Below, piece after piece: positions 19,205-28,353 of a stretch of 59,654 bases of DNA. The first letter of the stretch is position 1; the number at the start of each line of letters is the position of its first letter. The position numbers were made by a program, and so were the translations under genes. The DNA comes from Candidatus Zipacnadia bacterium (lineage in GTDB: Bacteria > Armatimonadota > Zipacnadia > Zipacnadales > UBA5352). Under the pieces are notes generated by a model, which was not told where the DNA came from, searched no databases, and saw only the letters and a program-made list of their open reading frames with translations. The stretch spans positions 1 to 59,654 of the forward strand of contig JALGUJ010000016.1 of NCBI GenBank assembly GCA_029820945.1. The letters run 5' to 3'.

Positions 19205-21142
19205 ATCGCGCAGTCCGGTGAAGCCATCGACCACCAGCCACAGCCCACCCGCGAGCATGGCGCCCAGGATCAGCCCCAGGAAGAGCGGCCGGAAGCGCTG
19301 GAAGGCGCGGTGGCCGCCGTAGCGCATAAGGACGGTCTGGCAGGCCCAGCCAATGAGGATAGACAGCCACTCGCGCGGGAGGTAGACGATGTAGCTCATC
19401 GCGTAGCCGACCGGGTGCAGCGGCCACCACAGGTAGTTCACGCGCATGAAGGTCAGCGCCAGCAGCTTGGCCGCACCGTAGCCGATCAGCCCCAGACTGA
19501 GCCAGTCGGGGCTCTTGAGCGGGCTGGCCTGCAGCCGCTCCATGAACACGCCGGGCTGCCGGGCGAGGCTGATGAAGCGATAGGAGTTGATCGCCACGCC
19601 ACCGTGCACGTAGCCCGCCTCGAGCAGGGCCCAGTAGGAGACGGGGATGGCCACGATGGTAGCGATGATGATGCCCCAGGTGATGGCGCGGCCGCCCGTG
19701 TCCGTCTGGTCGGAGAGCTTCAGCGACTGCATGATCCGCGGCATGGGAGACACGCGCATGTCGTGCGTGAAGGTGAGCATCATCGCGACGGCGCTCCAGT
19801 TCGCGACCGAGATCGATCGGTAGGGCACGAGCGCCCTGATGATGTCGTGGGCGCGCCAGACGGGCTCGTGCATCCATGGCATGCCGCCCTCGGACAGCAG
19901 CCGTGTCATGGCGAGCAGGTACCCGAATGCGATCAGCATCAGCGGCACGGCCACGACCACCGGCATCCCTGAGTAGTTGGCCCACAGGACTATGAAGGCG
20001 AATGAGATCAGCCCCCCCCAGACCGCCATACGGTAGGAGAGCGGCTCGCTCTCCTCTTCCTCTGACTTCTGCAATGTCAGCCCGCGGATGAAGATCTCCG
20101 CAAGGGGGCGCCGGGCGATCCACATGCTCACCACGGCCAGTGCGAGGTAGGCGCCCGCTGTCTGATGCCCGGGGAAGGGGAAGCTGTCCCCGCCGGCGGC
20201 GGTGGTGATGCCGCTCAGGCCAACCGCCGTCCCCAGCACGGCCTCAAGACGTCCGAGCCAGTAGAACGCCCACAGGCTGAATGAGACCTCGCGGGTGAGC
20301 AGGAAGCTCAGGCCGATGATGAGCGGGGCGATCTGGAAGCGCAGCGTCCCGATAGCGTTCCAGGGCCTGCCCCAGGGGTACGTTGACACGTAGCTGCCGC
20401 CGATGCGGAAGACCTGCGCCTCGGGGATCGACGGGTAGTAGCCGTGCAGGCCGTTGTAGAAGTGCGGGGCGAAGCCCAGCACCAGGCCGATCCACATGAT
20501 CGGGTTGCGGAAGAAGTCGTTGAGCAGCCGTCGGCGCGGCGCCGGCTCCGTGACCTCCAGCGGCACGGCGACCAACGGGAAGAGCAGCCGCTCGCGGTCG
20601 ATCCACTGGCGGCGGAAGATCGTCACCACGCTCAGCATCAGCACATAGGTGGCGACCGTGAAGGCGGTCCAGGCGCCCAGCGGCAGCAACCAGGCGCGCC
20701 ACGGCACCCCGAACCCCCAGGCCTCGAAGAGGCCCCGGACGACGTTGGGATCGGTGGGCGCAACCCACTCGGGGATGTTGGGGAGGAAGAACAGATCGTA
20801 CTGGTTCTCCGCCGACGCGTAGTAGTACGGCCCGACTATCATCGGGATGAGCTTCTGTGCCAGGTCGATGGAGGCGATCCCAGAGGCCATCACGATGATG
20901 GTGAAGATCACCACCAGCTCGGCCTGGGTCAGCGTGAAGGCGCGGTGCACGGCGCGGAGGATCACGTTGAAGAGCGCGTAGATCACGATGAAGACCAGGA
21001 AGCCGCCGATGGGTGGATAGGTCAGCGTGATCTGCGTGCCGTGGATGATCAACTCCGCATACTGGCTCCAGTCGCCAAGGAACGCGGAGGCCACGATGCC
21101 GATGAGTACGGAGCGCCAGGTGAGACCGAAACGCTTGCCCAC
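19187..21142 (-). CDS. DUF6785-type polytopic membrane protein, paralog 4
   Basis: 651 residues, reading MGKRFGLTWRSVLIGIVASA at the start. Tandem duplicate of paralog 3 with the same motifs: PFPGHQTAGAYLALA, RLLSEGGMPW, WWPLHPVGYAMS, LMRYGG and ending DHKILY. Several glycines and aromatic residues line the membrane segments, and the loops are short except after segment 4. It is the first gene of the minus-strand cluster; the oxidoreductase at 21346 is divergent across a 203-nt gap in which I see no other gene. That neighbour suggests a carbohydrate-linked role. Confidence 0.8.
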   Translation of the reverse strand: MGKRFGLTWRSVLIGIVASAFLGDWSQYAELIIHGTQITLTYPPIGGFLVFIVIYALFNVILRAVHRAFTLTQAELVVIFTIIVMASGIASIDLAQKLIPMIVGPYYYASAENQYDLFFLPNIPEWVAPTDPNVVRGLFEAWGFGVPWRAWLLPLGAWTAFTVATYVLMLSVVTIFRRQWIDRERLLFPLVAVPLEVTEPAPRRRLLNDFFRNPIMWIGLVLGFAPHFYNGLHGYYPSIPEAQVFRIGGSYVSTYPWGRPWNAIGTLRFQIAPLIIGLSFLLTREVSFSLWAFYWLGRLEAVLGTAVGLSGITTAAGGDSFPFPGHQTAGAYLALAVVSMWIARRPLAEIFIRGLTLQKSEEEESEPLSYRMAVWGGLISFAFIVLWANYSGMPVVVAVPLMLIAFGYLLAMTRLLSEGGMPWMHEPVWRAHDIIRALVPYRSISVANWSAVAMMLTFTHDMRVSPMPRIMQSLKLSDQTDTGGRAITWGIIIATIVAIPVSYWALLEAGYVHGGVAINSYRFISLARQPGVFMERLQASPLKSPDWLSLGLIGYGAAKLLALTFMRVNYLWWPLHPVGYAMSYIVYLPREWLSILIGWACQTVLMRYGGHRAFQRFRPLFLGLILGAMLAGGLWLVVDGFTGLRDHKILY

Positions 21143-21345
21143 TTGCTAACCTCGCGTCGCATGAGAAGCGGCCGGCGTCCAACCACCGGCCGGTGAGGTG
21201 ACGGCCAGTTCGCCGCCGCCGGTCCGCACTCCTTCAGCGGGACCGCCTCGGGGGTGCGCGGGGAGGTATTCCGCGAGCCCGTGGGCAACTCCTGCCGCCG
21301 TGAGGACGGCCGTGCGGTCAGCACGCGCCCCCGAGGTGATGACTG

Positions 21346-22388
21346 ATGTGCGACCTGAAGGCCGCGATTATCGGCTGCGGACCGCGCGCCCGCGGGCACG
21401 CCGCGGGCTTCGAGCAGGCATCGGGCGTTCGGTGCGAGGCCTGCGCGGATATCGATCGCGAGCGCGCCGATGCCTTCGCCGCCGAGCACGGCCTGCGCGC
21501 GCACTATGAGCCCATGGAGATGCTGGAGCTGGAGGCGCCCGACATCGTGGCGATCGTCACCAGGGAGGGCCCGCGCGCGGAACTGACCCGCATCTGCGCG
21601 GAGAAGCGCACCACTGCCATCATCGCGGAGAAGCCCATGGCCCGCACGCTGGACGAGGCGCGCGAGATGGTCGAGGTCTGCGAGGCTAATGGGACGGTGC
21701 TGACCGTCTGCCACCAGATGACCTTCTCCCGCGAGTTCGAGCTTCTGCGCGAGTGCATCGGCGCGGGGGAGATCGGCGATGTGCGGTTCCTCCGCGCGGT
21801 GTCGTACGGGCAGCTCATGGAGCAGGGCCCGCATCTGGTGGACATGGTGCTGTGGCTGCGCGAGGGCCACGAGGTCGCGCGCGTGATGGGCCAGGCTGAG
21901 GACACCGCTCGCGCCAACGAGACGGTGCACCCCGCGCCGGTCTTCAGCCTCTGGGCTACCTCGTCTTCGATGACGATGTGCGCTGCGTGCTGGAGACCGG
22001 CCGCAGCTTCCAGGCCGACCCGGAGATCGACGGGACGTGGTCGCAGAAGCGCGTCAGCGCCTGGGGGACGGACGGCGTGGCCGAGGCGGTGGTGGGCGGG
22101 TTCTTCCGCAAGATGACGGCGGAGCGCCCGGGCTGGGTCACGGTCGAGACCGGCCGGGAGTCCTGGAACGCCGCGACCGGCCGCTTCATCGAGGAGCTGG
22201 TGCGCGTGCTCGTGGATGGCGGTACGCATCGCAACGCCGCCGCGCGGTCGCTGCAGGGCTTCGAGGTCATCCAGGCGATCTTCAAGTCGGTGCTGGACCG
22301 CGACAGCGTTGAGCCGCCGCTGCCCGCGGGAGCGACGCCGCTGGAGGACCTCCTGGCGGAGTTCGGCGTGGATCCCGAGGTGGGTTAG
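21346..22388 (+). pseudogene. Gfo/Idh/MocA oxidoreductase with a frameshift
   Basis: The N-terminal frame (21346 onwards) has the NAD(P)-binding start KAAIIGCGPRARGHAAGF and the sugar-oxidoreductase motif AEKPMARTLDEA. Near 21945 it leaves homology after ANETVHPAP and continues elsewhere. Shifting to the frame that ends at 22388 restores LGYLVFDDDVRCVLETG and a normal C-terminus (FEVIQAIFKSVLDRD). The frame change equals one missing base around 21935-21955. Joined, the protein is about 347 residues, normal for the family. It would oxidise or reduce a sugar or inositol hydroxyl. It is either a recent pseudogene or a base-calling error; the rest shows no other damage. Confidence 0.75.
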
Positions 22389-22431
22389 AGCGGGGCCGCG
22401 CAGGTCGCCTCCGGCCCTGCGACCACCTGTG

Positions 22432-22469
22432 AAACGGCAGCCGCCCCGGGGAGGGGGCGGCTGCCGTTT
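22432..22469. terminator. Bidirectional terminator between convergent genes
   Basis: A perfect 16-bp stem, AAACGGCAGCCGCCCC (22432-22447) with GGGGCGGCTGCCGTTT (22454-22469), and a 6-nt loop. The A and T ends give a short U-run in either direction, so it can end both the oxidoreductase and trpB2 transcripts. Confidence 0.85.
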
Positions 22470-22496
22470 GGTACGGGGTCGAGGCCGCGCGCTGAT

Positions 22497-23855
22497 CTAC
22501 TGCACGTCGGGCAGGTCGGCGACGGCCTCGTCGATCTTCTCCTGCGGTAGCTCGTAGTCCACCAAGTGGCCGGTGAGGTAGTTGTCGTAAGCGGCAAGGT
22601 CGAAGTGCCCGTGGCCGGAATAGCCGATGAGGATGCACTTCTCCTCGCCGGTCTCCTTGCACTTGAGCGCCTCGTCGATGGCGGCGCGGACGCCGTGGGC
22701 GGTCTCCGGCGCGGGCACGTGTCCCTCAGTGCGCGACCACATGACGGCCGCCTCGAACACGTCCGTCTGGTGGAGCGCGCGCGCCTCAATGACGCCCTGG
22801 CTGACCAGGAGGCACAACTGCGGCGCATCGCCGTGGTAACGCAGGCCACCGGCGTGGATGGGCGCCGGGATGAACTTGTGGCCGAGCGTGTACATCTTCA
22901 GCAGCGGGGTCAGCTCCGCCGTGTCACCGAAGTCGTAGTGGTAGATGCCGCGCGTGAGGGTTGGGCAGGCCGTCGGCTCCGTGGCGATGATCTGAGTGTC
23001 GCGCCGGCCCGCCAGCTTCTCCCTGACGAAGGGGAAGCAGACGCCGGCGAAGTTGGACCCTCCGCCAACATTGCCCACGACGATGTCCGGGTAGTCGTCG
23101 GCGATCTCGAACTGCTTCAGGGCCTCCAGCCCGACGATCGTCTGGTGCAGCAGCACGTGGTTGAGCACGCTGCCCAGCGCGTACTTGGCTTCGTCATCCT
23201 GCGCGGCCTTCTCAACGGCCTCCGAGATGGCGATACCCAGACTGCCCGGGCTGTCGGGGTCCTCGGCGAGGATCGAGCGGCCGGCCTCGGTGCGGTCGCT
23301 GGGCGACGGGTAGCAGTCCGCTCCCCACACCTGCATGAGCAGTCGCCGGTAGGGCTTCTGGTCGTAGCTGATGCGCACCATGTAGACCTCGGCCTCGATG
23401 CCGAACACGCAGCAGCCGAAGGACAGCGCGCTGCCCCACTGGCCGGCGCCCGTCTCGGTCACGATACGCCGGACCCCCTCCTCACGGTTGTAGTAGGCCT
23501 GGGCGACCGCCGTGTTGGGCTTGTGGCTGCCCGGTGGGCTCACCGACTCGTTCTTGTAGTAGATCCGCGCCGGCGTGTCGAGGTGCTCCTCCAGCCGGTA
23601 GGCGCGGTGCAGCGGTGAGGGCCGCCAGAGCTTGTAGACGTCCATCACGTCGTCGGGGATGTCGATCCACGGCTCCATCGACATCTCCTGCTCGATGAGC
23701 GCCATCGGGAAGATCGGGGCCAGGTCCTCGGGCCCCAGCGGCTCTCCCGTGGCCGGGTTCAGGGGTGGCTGCAGCGGTGCCGGCAGGTCCGGATTGATGT
23801 TGTACCACGCCTGTGGTATCTCACTCTCGGGAAGGAAGATCTTGCTGTCGTCCAT
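22497..23855 (-). CDS. trpB2: Tryptophan synthase beta chain, TrpB2 type
   Basis: 452 residues. Fold type II PLP enzyme. [17 protein letters not shown] contains the Schiff-base lysine (Lys112), [15 protein letters not shown] the substrate loop, and [12 protein letters not shown] the phosphate-binding glycine loop. The long N-terminal extension and overall length fit TrpB2 rather than the ~400-aa TrpB1. TrpB2 makes tryptophan from indole and serine and often works without TrpA, salvaging indole. It stands alone with no other trp gene nearby, again typical for TrpB2. A strong terminator follows at 22432. Confidence 0.9.
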   Translation of the reverse strand: MDDSKIFLPESEIPQAWYNINPDLPAPLQPPLNPATGEPLGPEDLAPIFPMALIEQEMSMEPWIDIPDDVMDVYKLWRPSPLHRAYRLEEHLDTPARIYYKNESVSPPGSHKPNTAVAQAYYNREEGVRRIVTETGAGQWGSALSFGCCVFGIEAEVYMVRISYDQKPYRRLLMQVWGADCYPSPSDRTEAGRSILAEDPDSPGSLGIAISEAVEKAAQDDEAKYALGSVLNHVLLHQTIVGLEALKQFEIADDYPDIVVGNVGGGSNFAGVCFPFVREKLAGRRDTQIIATEPTACPTLTRGIYHYDFGDTAELTPLLKMYTLGHKFIPAPIHAGGLRYHGDAPQLCLLVSQGVIEARALHQTDVFEAAVMWSRTEGHVPAPETAHGVRAAIDEALKCKETGEEKCILIGYSGHGHFDLAAYDNYLTGHLVDYELPQEKIDEAVADLPDVQ

Positions 23856-24089
23856 GTGCTCTACCTCCAGTACCTGTTAGCGTCTTGGTCTCTCCGCGAG
23901 GGATGACCACACGCGTACACTGCGGACAGGCGCCGCCGGCGCCTGCCCGCGTAGAACGAACGACCGATGTCATGTGACCCGGTGACAGTCGGCATTTCGT
24001 CGCGCGCGGGCGAGCACCTCCCTGCCCCTGCAGGTACTTCGAGCTTGCCTCTGCAACTGCTTTGTGCTATGTTCCCAGCACAGCCGATA

Positions 24090-24245
24090 GCCGGGCGCGC
24101 ACGGAGCGGGTCCGGCGTGAGCGAGACGCGCGGTGAGCGGCCTTCGTGGCCGCGTCGGGAAGACGGTGCAAATCCGTCGCTGCCCCGCAACTGTGACCGG
24201 CCGCGCCGGCGGCCGCCAGCCAGACACCGACACCCGCGTCACGGA
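24090..24245 (+). ncRNA. Cobalamin (AdoCbl) riboswitch
   Basis: The conserved core reads GGGAAGACGGTGCAAATCCG, then TCGCTGCCCCGCAACTGTGA, and the B12 box appears as GCCAGCCAGACACC near 24214-24227. Paired arms flank it. It lies on the plus strand 150 nt before btuF, so B12 binding would switch off the transport operon. Ends are approximate. Confidence 0.9.
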
Positions 24246-24287
24246 TCATCCCGCGAGGGCGGACGGTGACCGTGCCGATACCGTAAG

Positions 24288-24318
24288 GCCCCGCAGCCTC
24301 CGCGCGGGGCTTCGGTCG
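24288..24318 (+). terminator. Riboswitch expression platform hairpin
   Basis: GCCCCGC (24288-24294) pairs with GCGGGGC (24304-24310), followed by TTCGGTCGTTC. It sits between the riboswitch and btuF, in the right place for a regulated terminator. The weak U-run leaves room for an alternative mechanism. Confidence 0.5.
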
Positions 24319-24392
24319 TTCTGGCGGCAGCGCCTGGGGAGCGACTTCTGCTCGCCGCTGCGGCCGCCGCTCGCCCAAGGCCGCAGGAGCGA

Positions 24393-25415
24393 ATGCCGTC
24401 CATGAACGCAACGCATGCACGAGCAGCCATTCTCGCCGCAGCCATTCTCGCCGCCGCCATCCTCGTCGGCGGGTGCGAGCGGCCGCCCGAATCGCCGCCC
24501 GGTCCTCTCACGCCTCTCGACAGGCCCGCGGCCGCCGAGGACGAGTCCGAGTGGCCGCGTACCTTCAACGACGACCTCGGCGGGGAGGTCACGCTGGACG
24601 GCCCGGCGGAGCGCGTGGTCAGCATCGCACCCGGCCTGACAGAGGCCATCTTCGCGCTGGACGCCGAGGATCGCCTCGTTGGGCGCAGCGACTTCTGCTA
24701 CTACCCGCCCGAGGCCCTTAAGGTGCCGTCGGTCGGGGGCACGGTCAACCCCAGCGTTGAGGCGGTCGTGGGCCTCGAGCCTGACCTCGTGCTGGTCATC
24801 CGCGGGACCCCCACGGAGGTGATCGAGAGCCTGCGTGGCGCGGGTCTGAATGTCATGGCCCATGGGCCGAGCACGCTCAGCGAGGTCATCGAGGACGTGC
24901 GGGCCCTGGGGCGCTACCTGGGCATCGAGTCGCGCGCCGACCGGCTCGCCGACGAGTTGGCGCGCCGCCGGGACGCAGTGGCCGGCCGCGGCCGGGCGAT
25001 GCTGACCGGAGGCAGGCGGCCGACCGTGCTCTTCGTGGTCGAGGTCGAGCCGGTGTTCGCCGCTGGGCCGGGCTCCTTCGTGCACGACATGATCGAACTG
25101 TCGGGCGGTGCCAACGTGGTGGCCGGCTCGGGCGGCGAGGTCAGTCCGTGGCCGCAGCTCTCCCTGGAGGCCGTGGTGGACCTCGACCCCGACATCATCG
25201 TGGCCGCGCTCGAGGGGCACACGGGCGAGGCCGGGGCGCTGGCGATGCTGCGTGACCGCGACGGCTGGCGGGAGCTGACGGCCGTGCAGAAGCGCCGTGT
25301 CTTCGACGTGGATCCCGACCTGATGGTGCGCTCCGGCCCCCGGCTGATCGACGGCCTCGAGCGCATGGCGGAGATCGTGCGGCAGGTGGCGGGCGGGGAG
25401 CCGGCCGATGGCTGA
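24393..25415 (+). CDS. btuF: Cobalamin ABC transporter substrate-binding lipoprotein BtuF
   Basis: 340 residues. A lipoprotein signal ends in the lipobox LVGGC, followed by a proline-rich linker. The periplasmic-binding domain begins at ERVVSIAPGLTEAIFALDAE, the BtuF/FecB pattern, and includes GRSDFCYYPPEA and GGTVNPSVEAVVGLEPDLVL. It captures B12 or a related corrinoid outside the membrane and hands it to BtuC. The upstream cobalamin riboswitch makes B12 the best ligand guess; siderophore binding is the alternative. It overlaps btuD by 8 nt. An internal ATG at 24402 is a possible start. Confidence 0.88.
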   Translation: MPSMNATHARAAILAAAILAAAILVGGCERPPESPPGPLTPLDRPAAAEDESEWPRTFNDDLGGEVTLDGPAERVVSIAPGLTEAIFALDAEDRLVGRSDFCYYPPEALKVPSVGGTVNPSVEAVVGLEPDLVLVIRGTPTEVIESLRGAGLNVMAHGPSTLSEVIEDVRALGRYLGIESRADRLADELARRRDAVAGRGRAMLTGGRRPTVLFVVEVEPVFAAGPGSFVHDMIELSGGANVVAGSGGEVSPWPQLSLEAVVDLDPDIIVAALEGHTGEAGALAMLRDRDGWRELTAVQKRRVFDVDPDLMVRSGPRLIDGLERMAEIVRQVAGGEPADG

Positions 25416-26214
25416 GCCGATGCTGGAGGCGCGGGAACTCACCTGCGGCTACGGCGACGCGCCGGTGGTCGAGGAGGTAACGCTGTCGCTGGGTCGCGGT
25501 GAGCTGCTGGGGGTCATCGGCCCCAACGGCTCCGGCAAGACCACGCTGCTGCGCGCGCTGGCGGGCCGGCTGCGCGCCGAGGCCGGTGAGGTCCTCCTGG
25601 AGGGCAGGCCGATCGGCAGGCTGCCCCGGCGGGAGGTGGCGCGGCTGCTGGCCGTGGTCCCACAGATCTCGTCGCCGCCTTTCGAGTTCACGGTGCGCGA
25701 GATCGTCGCCATGGGGCGCACGCCGCACCTGGGCCGCCTGCAGAGCGAGGGTCGCCGCGACCGCGCCGCCATCGTGCGCGCCATGGAGCTGACCGAGACC
25801 GGGCATCTGGCGGATCGTCCGGTGACCGAGCTGTCCGGCGGCGAGTTCCAGAGAGTGGTCGTCGCGCGCGCACTCGCGCAGGAGGCGCCGGTCATGCTGC
25901 TCGACGAGCCTGCCGCGCACCTCGATGTCGGCCACCAGGTGCGGATCTTCGACCTCCTCGCCGAGCTCAACCGCGACGGCGGGCGCAGCATTCTATGTGT
26001 GTCGCATGACCTCAACCTCGCCTCCCGCTACAGCGACCGCCTGGTCGCCATCGCGGGTGGCGGCGTGGCGGCTGAGGGAACGCCCTCTGAGGTGCTGACA
26101 GCGGCGCGCATCAAGGAGCTGTACGGCGCCGACGTGGCCGTGGACGAGGGGCCGAGCGGCCGGCCGCGTGTCACACTGCTCTCCGGCGCGGAAGTGGGGG
26201 AGGGGGGCCGATGA
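25408..26214 (+). CDS. btuD: Cobalamin ABC transporter ATPase BtuD
   Basis: 268 residues. Walker A GPNGSGKT at 38-45, Q-loop in VVPQISSPPF, signature LSGGEFQRV near 142, Walker B VMLLDEPAAHLD near 161, and the switch histidine in CVSHDLNLAS. All the ATPase residues are present. It powers B12 import by dimerising under BtuC. It overlaps btuF by 8 nt and btuC by 4 nt (ATGA), showing tight coupling. The C-terminal ~45 residues are a short extension usual in this family. Confidence 0.9.
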   Translation: MAEPMLEARELTCGYGDAPVVEEVTLSLGRGELLGVIGPNGSGKTTLLRALAGRLRAEAGEVLLEGRPIGRLPRREVARLLAVVPQISSPPFEFTVREIVAMGRTPHLGRLQSEGRRDRAAIVRAMELTETGHLADRPVTELSGGEFQRVVVARALAQEAPVMLLDEPAAHLDVGHQVRIFDLLAELNRDGGRSILCVSHDLNLASRYSDRLVAIAGGGVAAEGTPSEVLTAARIKELYGADVAVDEGPSGRPRVTLLSGAEVGEGGR

Positions 26215-27251
26215 TCCGCTCAGCGGCGGTGTGGCCCGCCCTCGCCATGGCGCTGTTGGTGGCGGCGGCCCTCTCGCTGTCGCTGGGCGCGGCGGACCTC
26301 GCGCCGACCGATGCCGCGCTGGCGCTGCTGGCGCGCGTTCCCGGCCTGGCGGTTCTCGACCCCGGACTGTCCAGCGCGCAGGAGACCATCGTCTTCGGCC
26401 TGCGGCTGCCCCGCCTGGCCCTGGCGCTGCTGGTGGGCTGCGCCCTGTCCGTGGCGGGCGTGGTCATGCAGGCGTTCTTCCAGAACCCCATGGCCGCGCC
26501 GTCGATCATCGGGATCTCCGCGGGCGCGTCCCTGGGCGCGACGGTGGCCGTGGTCACCGGCGTCTCCACGACCGTGGCGGGTCTGGGAGCCGTGCCCATG
26601 GCCGCCTTCGTCGGCGCCCTCGCGGTCACCGCGGTGGTGTACGTGCTCTCGCGGCGTGGTGGCACAACGCCGGTGGGAGTGCTGCTGCTGACCGGCATCG
26701 CGATGGGCTCGCTGATGTCCGCCCTCGCCGCACTGGTGCTGGTGACCGGCCAGGACCCCTCCCGGCGCGACCTCGACCAGGTCGTCTACTGGATGCTGGG
26801 CAGCGTCGCGGCCGGGGGCTGGTCACGGGTGCTGCTGATCCTGCCCTACGTGCTCATCGCCGGCGCCCTCACGTGGCTGTTCGGCCGCGACCTGAACGTG
26901 CTGACCCTGGGCGACGACACGGCCTACTACCTGGGGCTGAACGTGGAGCAGGTGCGGCTCATCCTCCTGGCGCTCTCGTCGCTGCTGACGGCCGCGGCCG
27001 TGGCGGTGAGCGGCATCATCGGCTTCGTGGGGCTCATCGTGCCACACCTGATGCGGATCATCTGCGGCCCCGACCACCGCGTGCTGCTGCCCGCCGCGGG
27101 ACTGGCCGGCGGCGTGCTGCTGGTGCTCGCCGACGTGCTGGCCCGCACCATTGCGGCGCCCACCGAGGTGCCGGTGGGTGTCATCACGTCACTGCTTGGC
27201 GCTCCGTTCTTCCTCTATCTGCTGCACCACCGCCGGGAGTATCGGCTGTAG
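26211..27251 (+). CDS. btuC: Cobalamin ABC transporter permease BtuC (FecCD family)
   Basis: 346 residues with about ten membrane segments. Family landmarks are LRLPRLALALLVGCALSVAG, the cytoplasmic coupling region QAFFQNPMAAPSIIGISAGA, and VGLIVPHLMRIICGPDHR. It forms the B12 channel with BtuD. It is the last gene of the riboswitch operon; the ECF sigma gene begins 73 nt later with its own promoter. Confidence 0.9.
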   Translation: MIRSAAVWPALAMALLVAAALSLSLGAADLAPTDAALALLARVPGLAVLDPGLSSAQETIVFGLRLPRLALALLVGCALSVAGVVMQAFFQNPMAAPSIIGISAGASLGATVAVVTGVSTTVAGLGAVPMAAFVGALAVTAVVYVLSRRGGTTPVGVLLLTGIAMGSLMSALAALVLVTGQDPSRRDLDQVVYWMLGSVAAGGWSRVLLILPYVLIAGALTWLFGRDLNVLTLGDDTAYYLGLNVEQVRLILLALSSLLTAAAVAVSGIIGFVGLIVPHLMRIICGPDHRVLLPAAGLAGGVLLVLADVLARTIAAPTEVPVGVITSLLGAPFFLYLLHHRREYRL

Positions 27252-27273
27252 CCGGGCCGCGGCGCGGATTGGT

Positions 27274-27299
27274 GGAATCAGGCGGCGCCCGCAACCGTC
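27274..27299 (+). promoter_or_regulatory. ECF-type promoter of the sigma operon
   Basis: GGAATC (27274-27279), 16 nt, CGTC (27296-27299), ending 25 nt before the sigma gene. The layout is typical of ECF promoters and implies autoregulation. The same pattern recurs at 29388-29413. Confidence 0.6.
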
Positions 27300-27324
27300 G
27301 AGATGGTAGAGAGACCACGCATCA

Positions 27325-27882
27325 ATGAATGAGCCGGCTGTGATACAGGCGGTCGAGGCGGCGCGCGCAGGCGATCAGAGCGCCTACGAGGCGCTGTTCC
27401 GTGCGCACAGAGACGCCATCTACTCCCTCGCGCTGCACTTCGCGCGAGACCCGGAGTTGGCGGCCGACCTGACCCAGGAGACGTTCGTGCGGGCCTGGGA
27501 GCGTCTGCCCGGGCTGCGCGACCCCGCCGCCTTCGCGGGATGGCTGCGCTCGATGTCAGTGAACCTGGTGCGAGACCACTTCCGAGCGGCGCGGGAGGCC
27601 GACCCGATCGACGAGGGCACGCCGCTGGCCGACGACGCGGCCGGGCCCGAGCAGGCGTTGGAGGAGAGCGAGCGTGACGCAGTGGTTCGCCGGGCGATCC
27701 TGGACCTGCCCGAGCACCAGCGGGTGGTGGTCGTCATGCACTACCTTGAGGGGCGTCCGGTGATGGAGATCGCAGGGGCGCTGAACCTGCCCAAGGGAAC
27801 CGTCGTGTCGCGGCTGTCGCGCGGCAGGAAGAACCTCCGGCGGGGCCTGGCCCCGTATATCGATGACGTGGGGAAGAGCTGA
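27325..27882 (+). CDS. ECF-type RNA polymerase sigma factor
   Basis: 185 residues. Region 2 contains AADLTQETFVRAWERLPG (core binding and -10 recognition) and region 4 contains LPEHQRVVVVMHYLEG plus the helix-turn-helix MEIAGALNLPKGTVVSRLSR. No extra domains. It directs polymerase to stress promoters and is normally held by the membrane anti-sigma factor encoded 3 nt later. With the RseB-like gene it forms a sigma-anti-sigma-sensor operon like rpoE-rseA-rseB. The promoter at 27274 suggests it reads its own gene. Confidence 0.92.
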   Translation: MNEPAVIQAVEAARAGDQSAYEALFRAHRDAIYSLALHFARDPELAADLTQETFVRAWERLPGLRDPAAFAGWLRSMSVNLVRDHFRAAREADPIDEGTPLADDAAGPEQALEESERDAVVRRAILDLPEHQRVVVVMHYLEGRPVMEIAGALNLPKGTVVSRLSRGRKNLRRGLAPYIDDVGKS

Positions 27883-27885
27883 ACG

Positions 27886-28353
27886 GTGCGTTGCGAGCAC
27901 GTCGTGAACAGACTGACAGAGTACCAACTCGGGATGCTGGATGAGGCCGAGAGTGCGGAGATCGCCGCGCACCTGGAGACGTGCGCGGACTGCCGCGCCG
28001 AGCTTCAGGCGCTCGAGCGTCTCGACGCGCTGGTCGCGCCCGCCGAGCAGGTCAAGGCGCCCGATGACCTCTGGGATGGCGTCGAGCCGCGGCTGAGGCC
28101 GCGCCGCGGGAGCTGGTGGCGCATCTGGCTGGCGTCCCCGCGGCCCGCGCTGGCCCTGGCTGCCGCCATGCTGCTGGCCGCCGCCGGACTGTGGCTGGGC
28201 CTGCGCGGACCAGTCGGGCGGTCGTCCGCGGAGGTGCTGGCGAGCGACTATCAGCAGCAGCAGATCGTCGCGCAATGGTCGCAGCCCCTGGCCGACGACG
28301 CGGCTCTGGGCATGATGTTTGCCGGCCTCAACGGAGTTGGGGAGGAGCGGTAA
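27886..28353 (+). CDS. Zinc-finger membrane anti-sigma factor
   Basis: 155 residues from GTG 27886. The N-terminus has the ZAS signature: Cys3, then His29-x3-Cys33-x2-Cys36 (AAHLETCADC). A single membrane segment lies near 84-105 (ALALAAAMLLAAAGLWLGL), with the remaining ~50 residues outside. The ZAS part should bind and silence the sigma factor encoded just upstream. The stop overlaps the next start (TAATG). Release would follow cleavage or redox change, but no protease gene is next to it. Confidence 0.85.
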   Translation: MRCEHVVNRLTEYQLGMLDEAESAEIAAHLETCADCRAELQALERLDALVAPAEQVKAPDDLWDGVEPRLRPRRGSWWRIWLASPRPALALAAAMLLAAAGLWLGLRGPVGRSSAEVLASDYQQQQIVAQWSQPLADDAALGMMFAGLNGVGEER

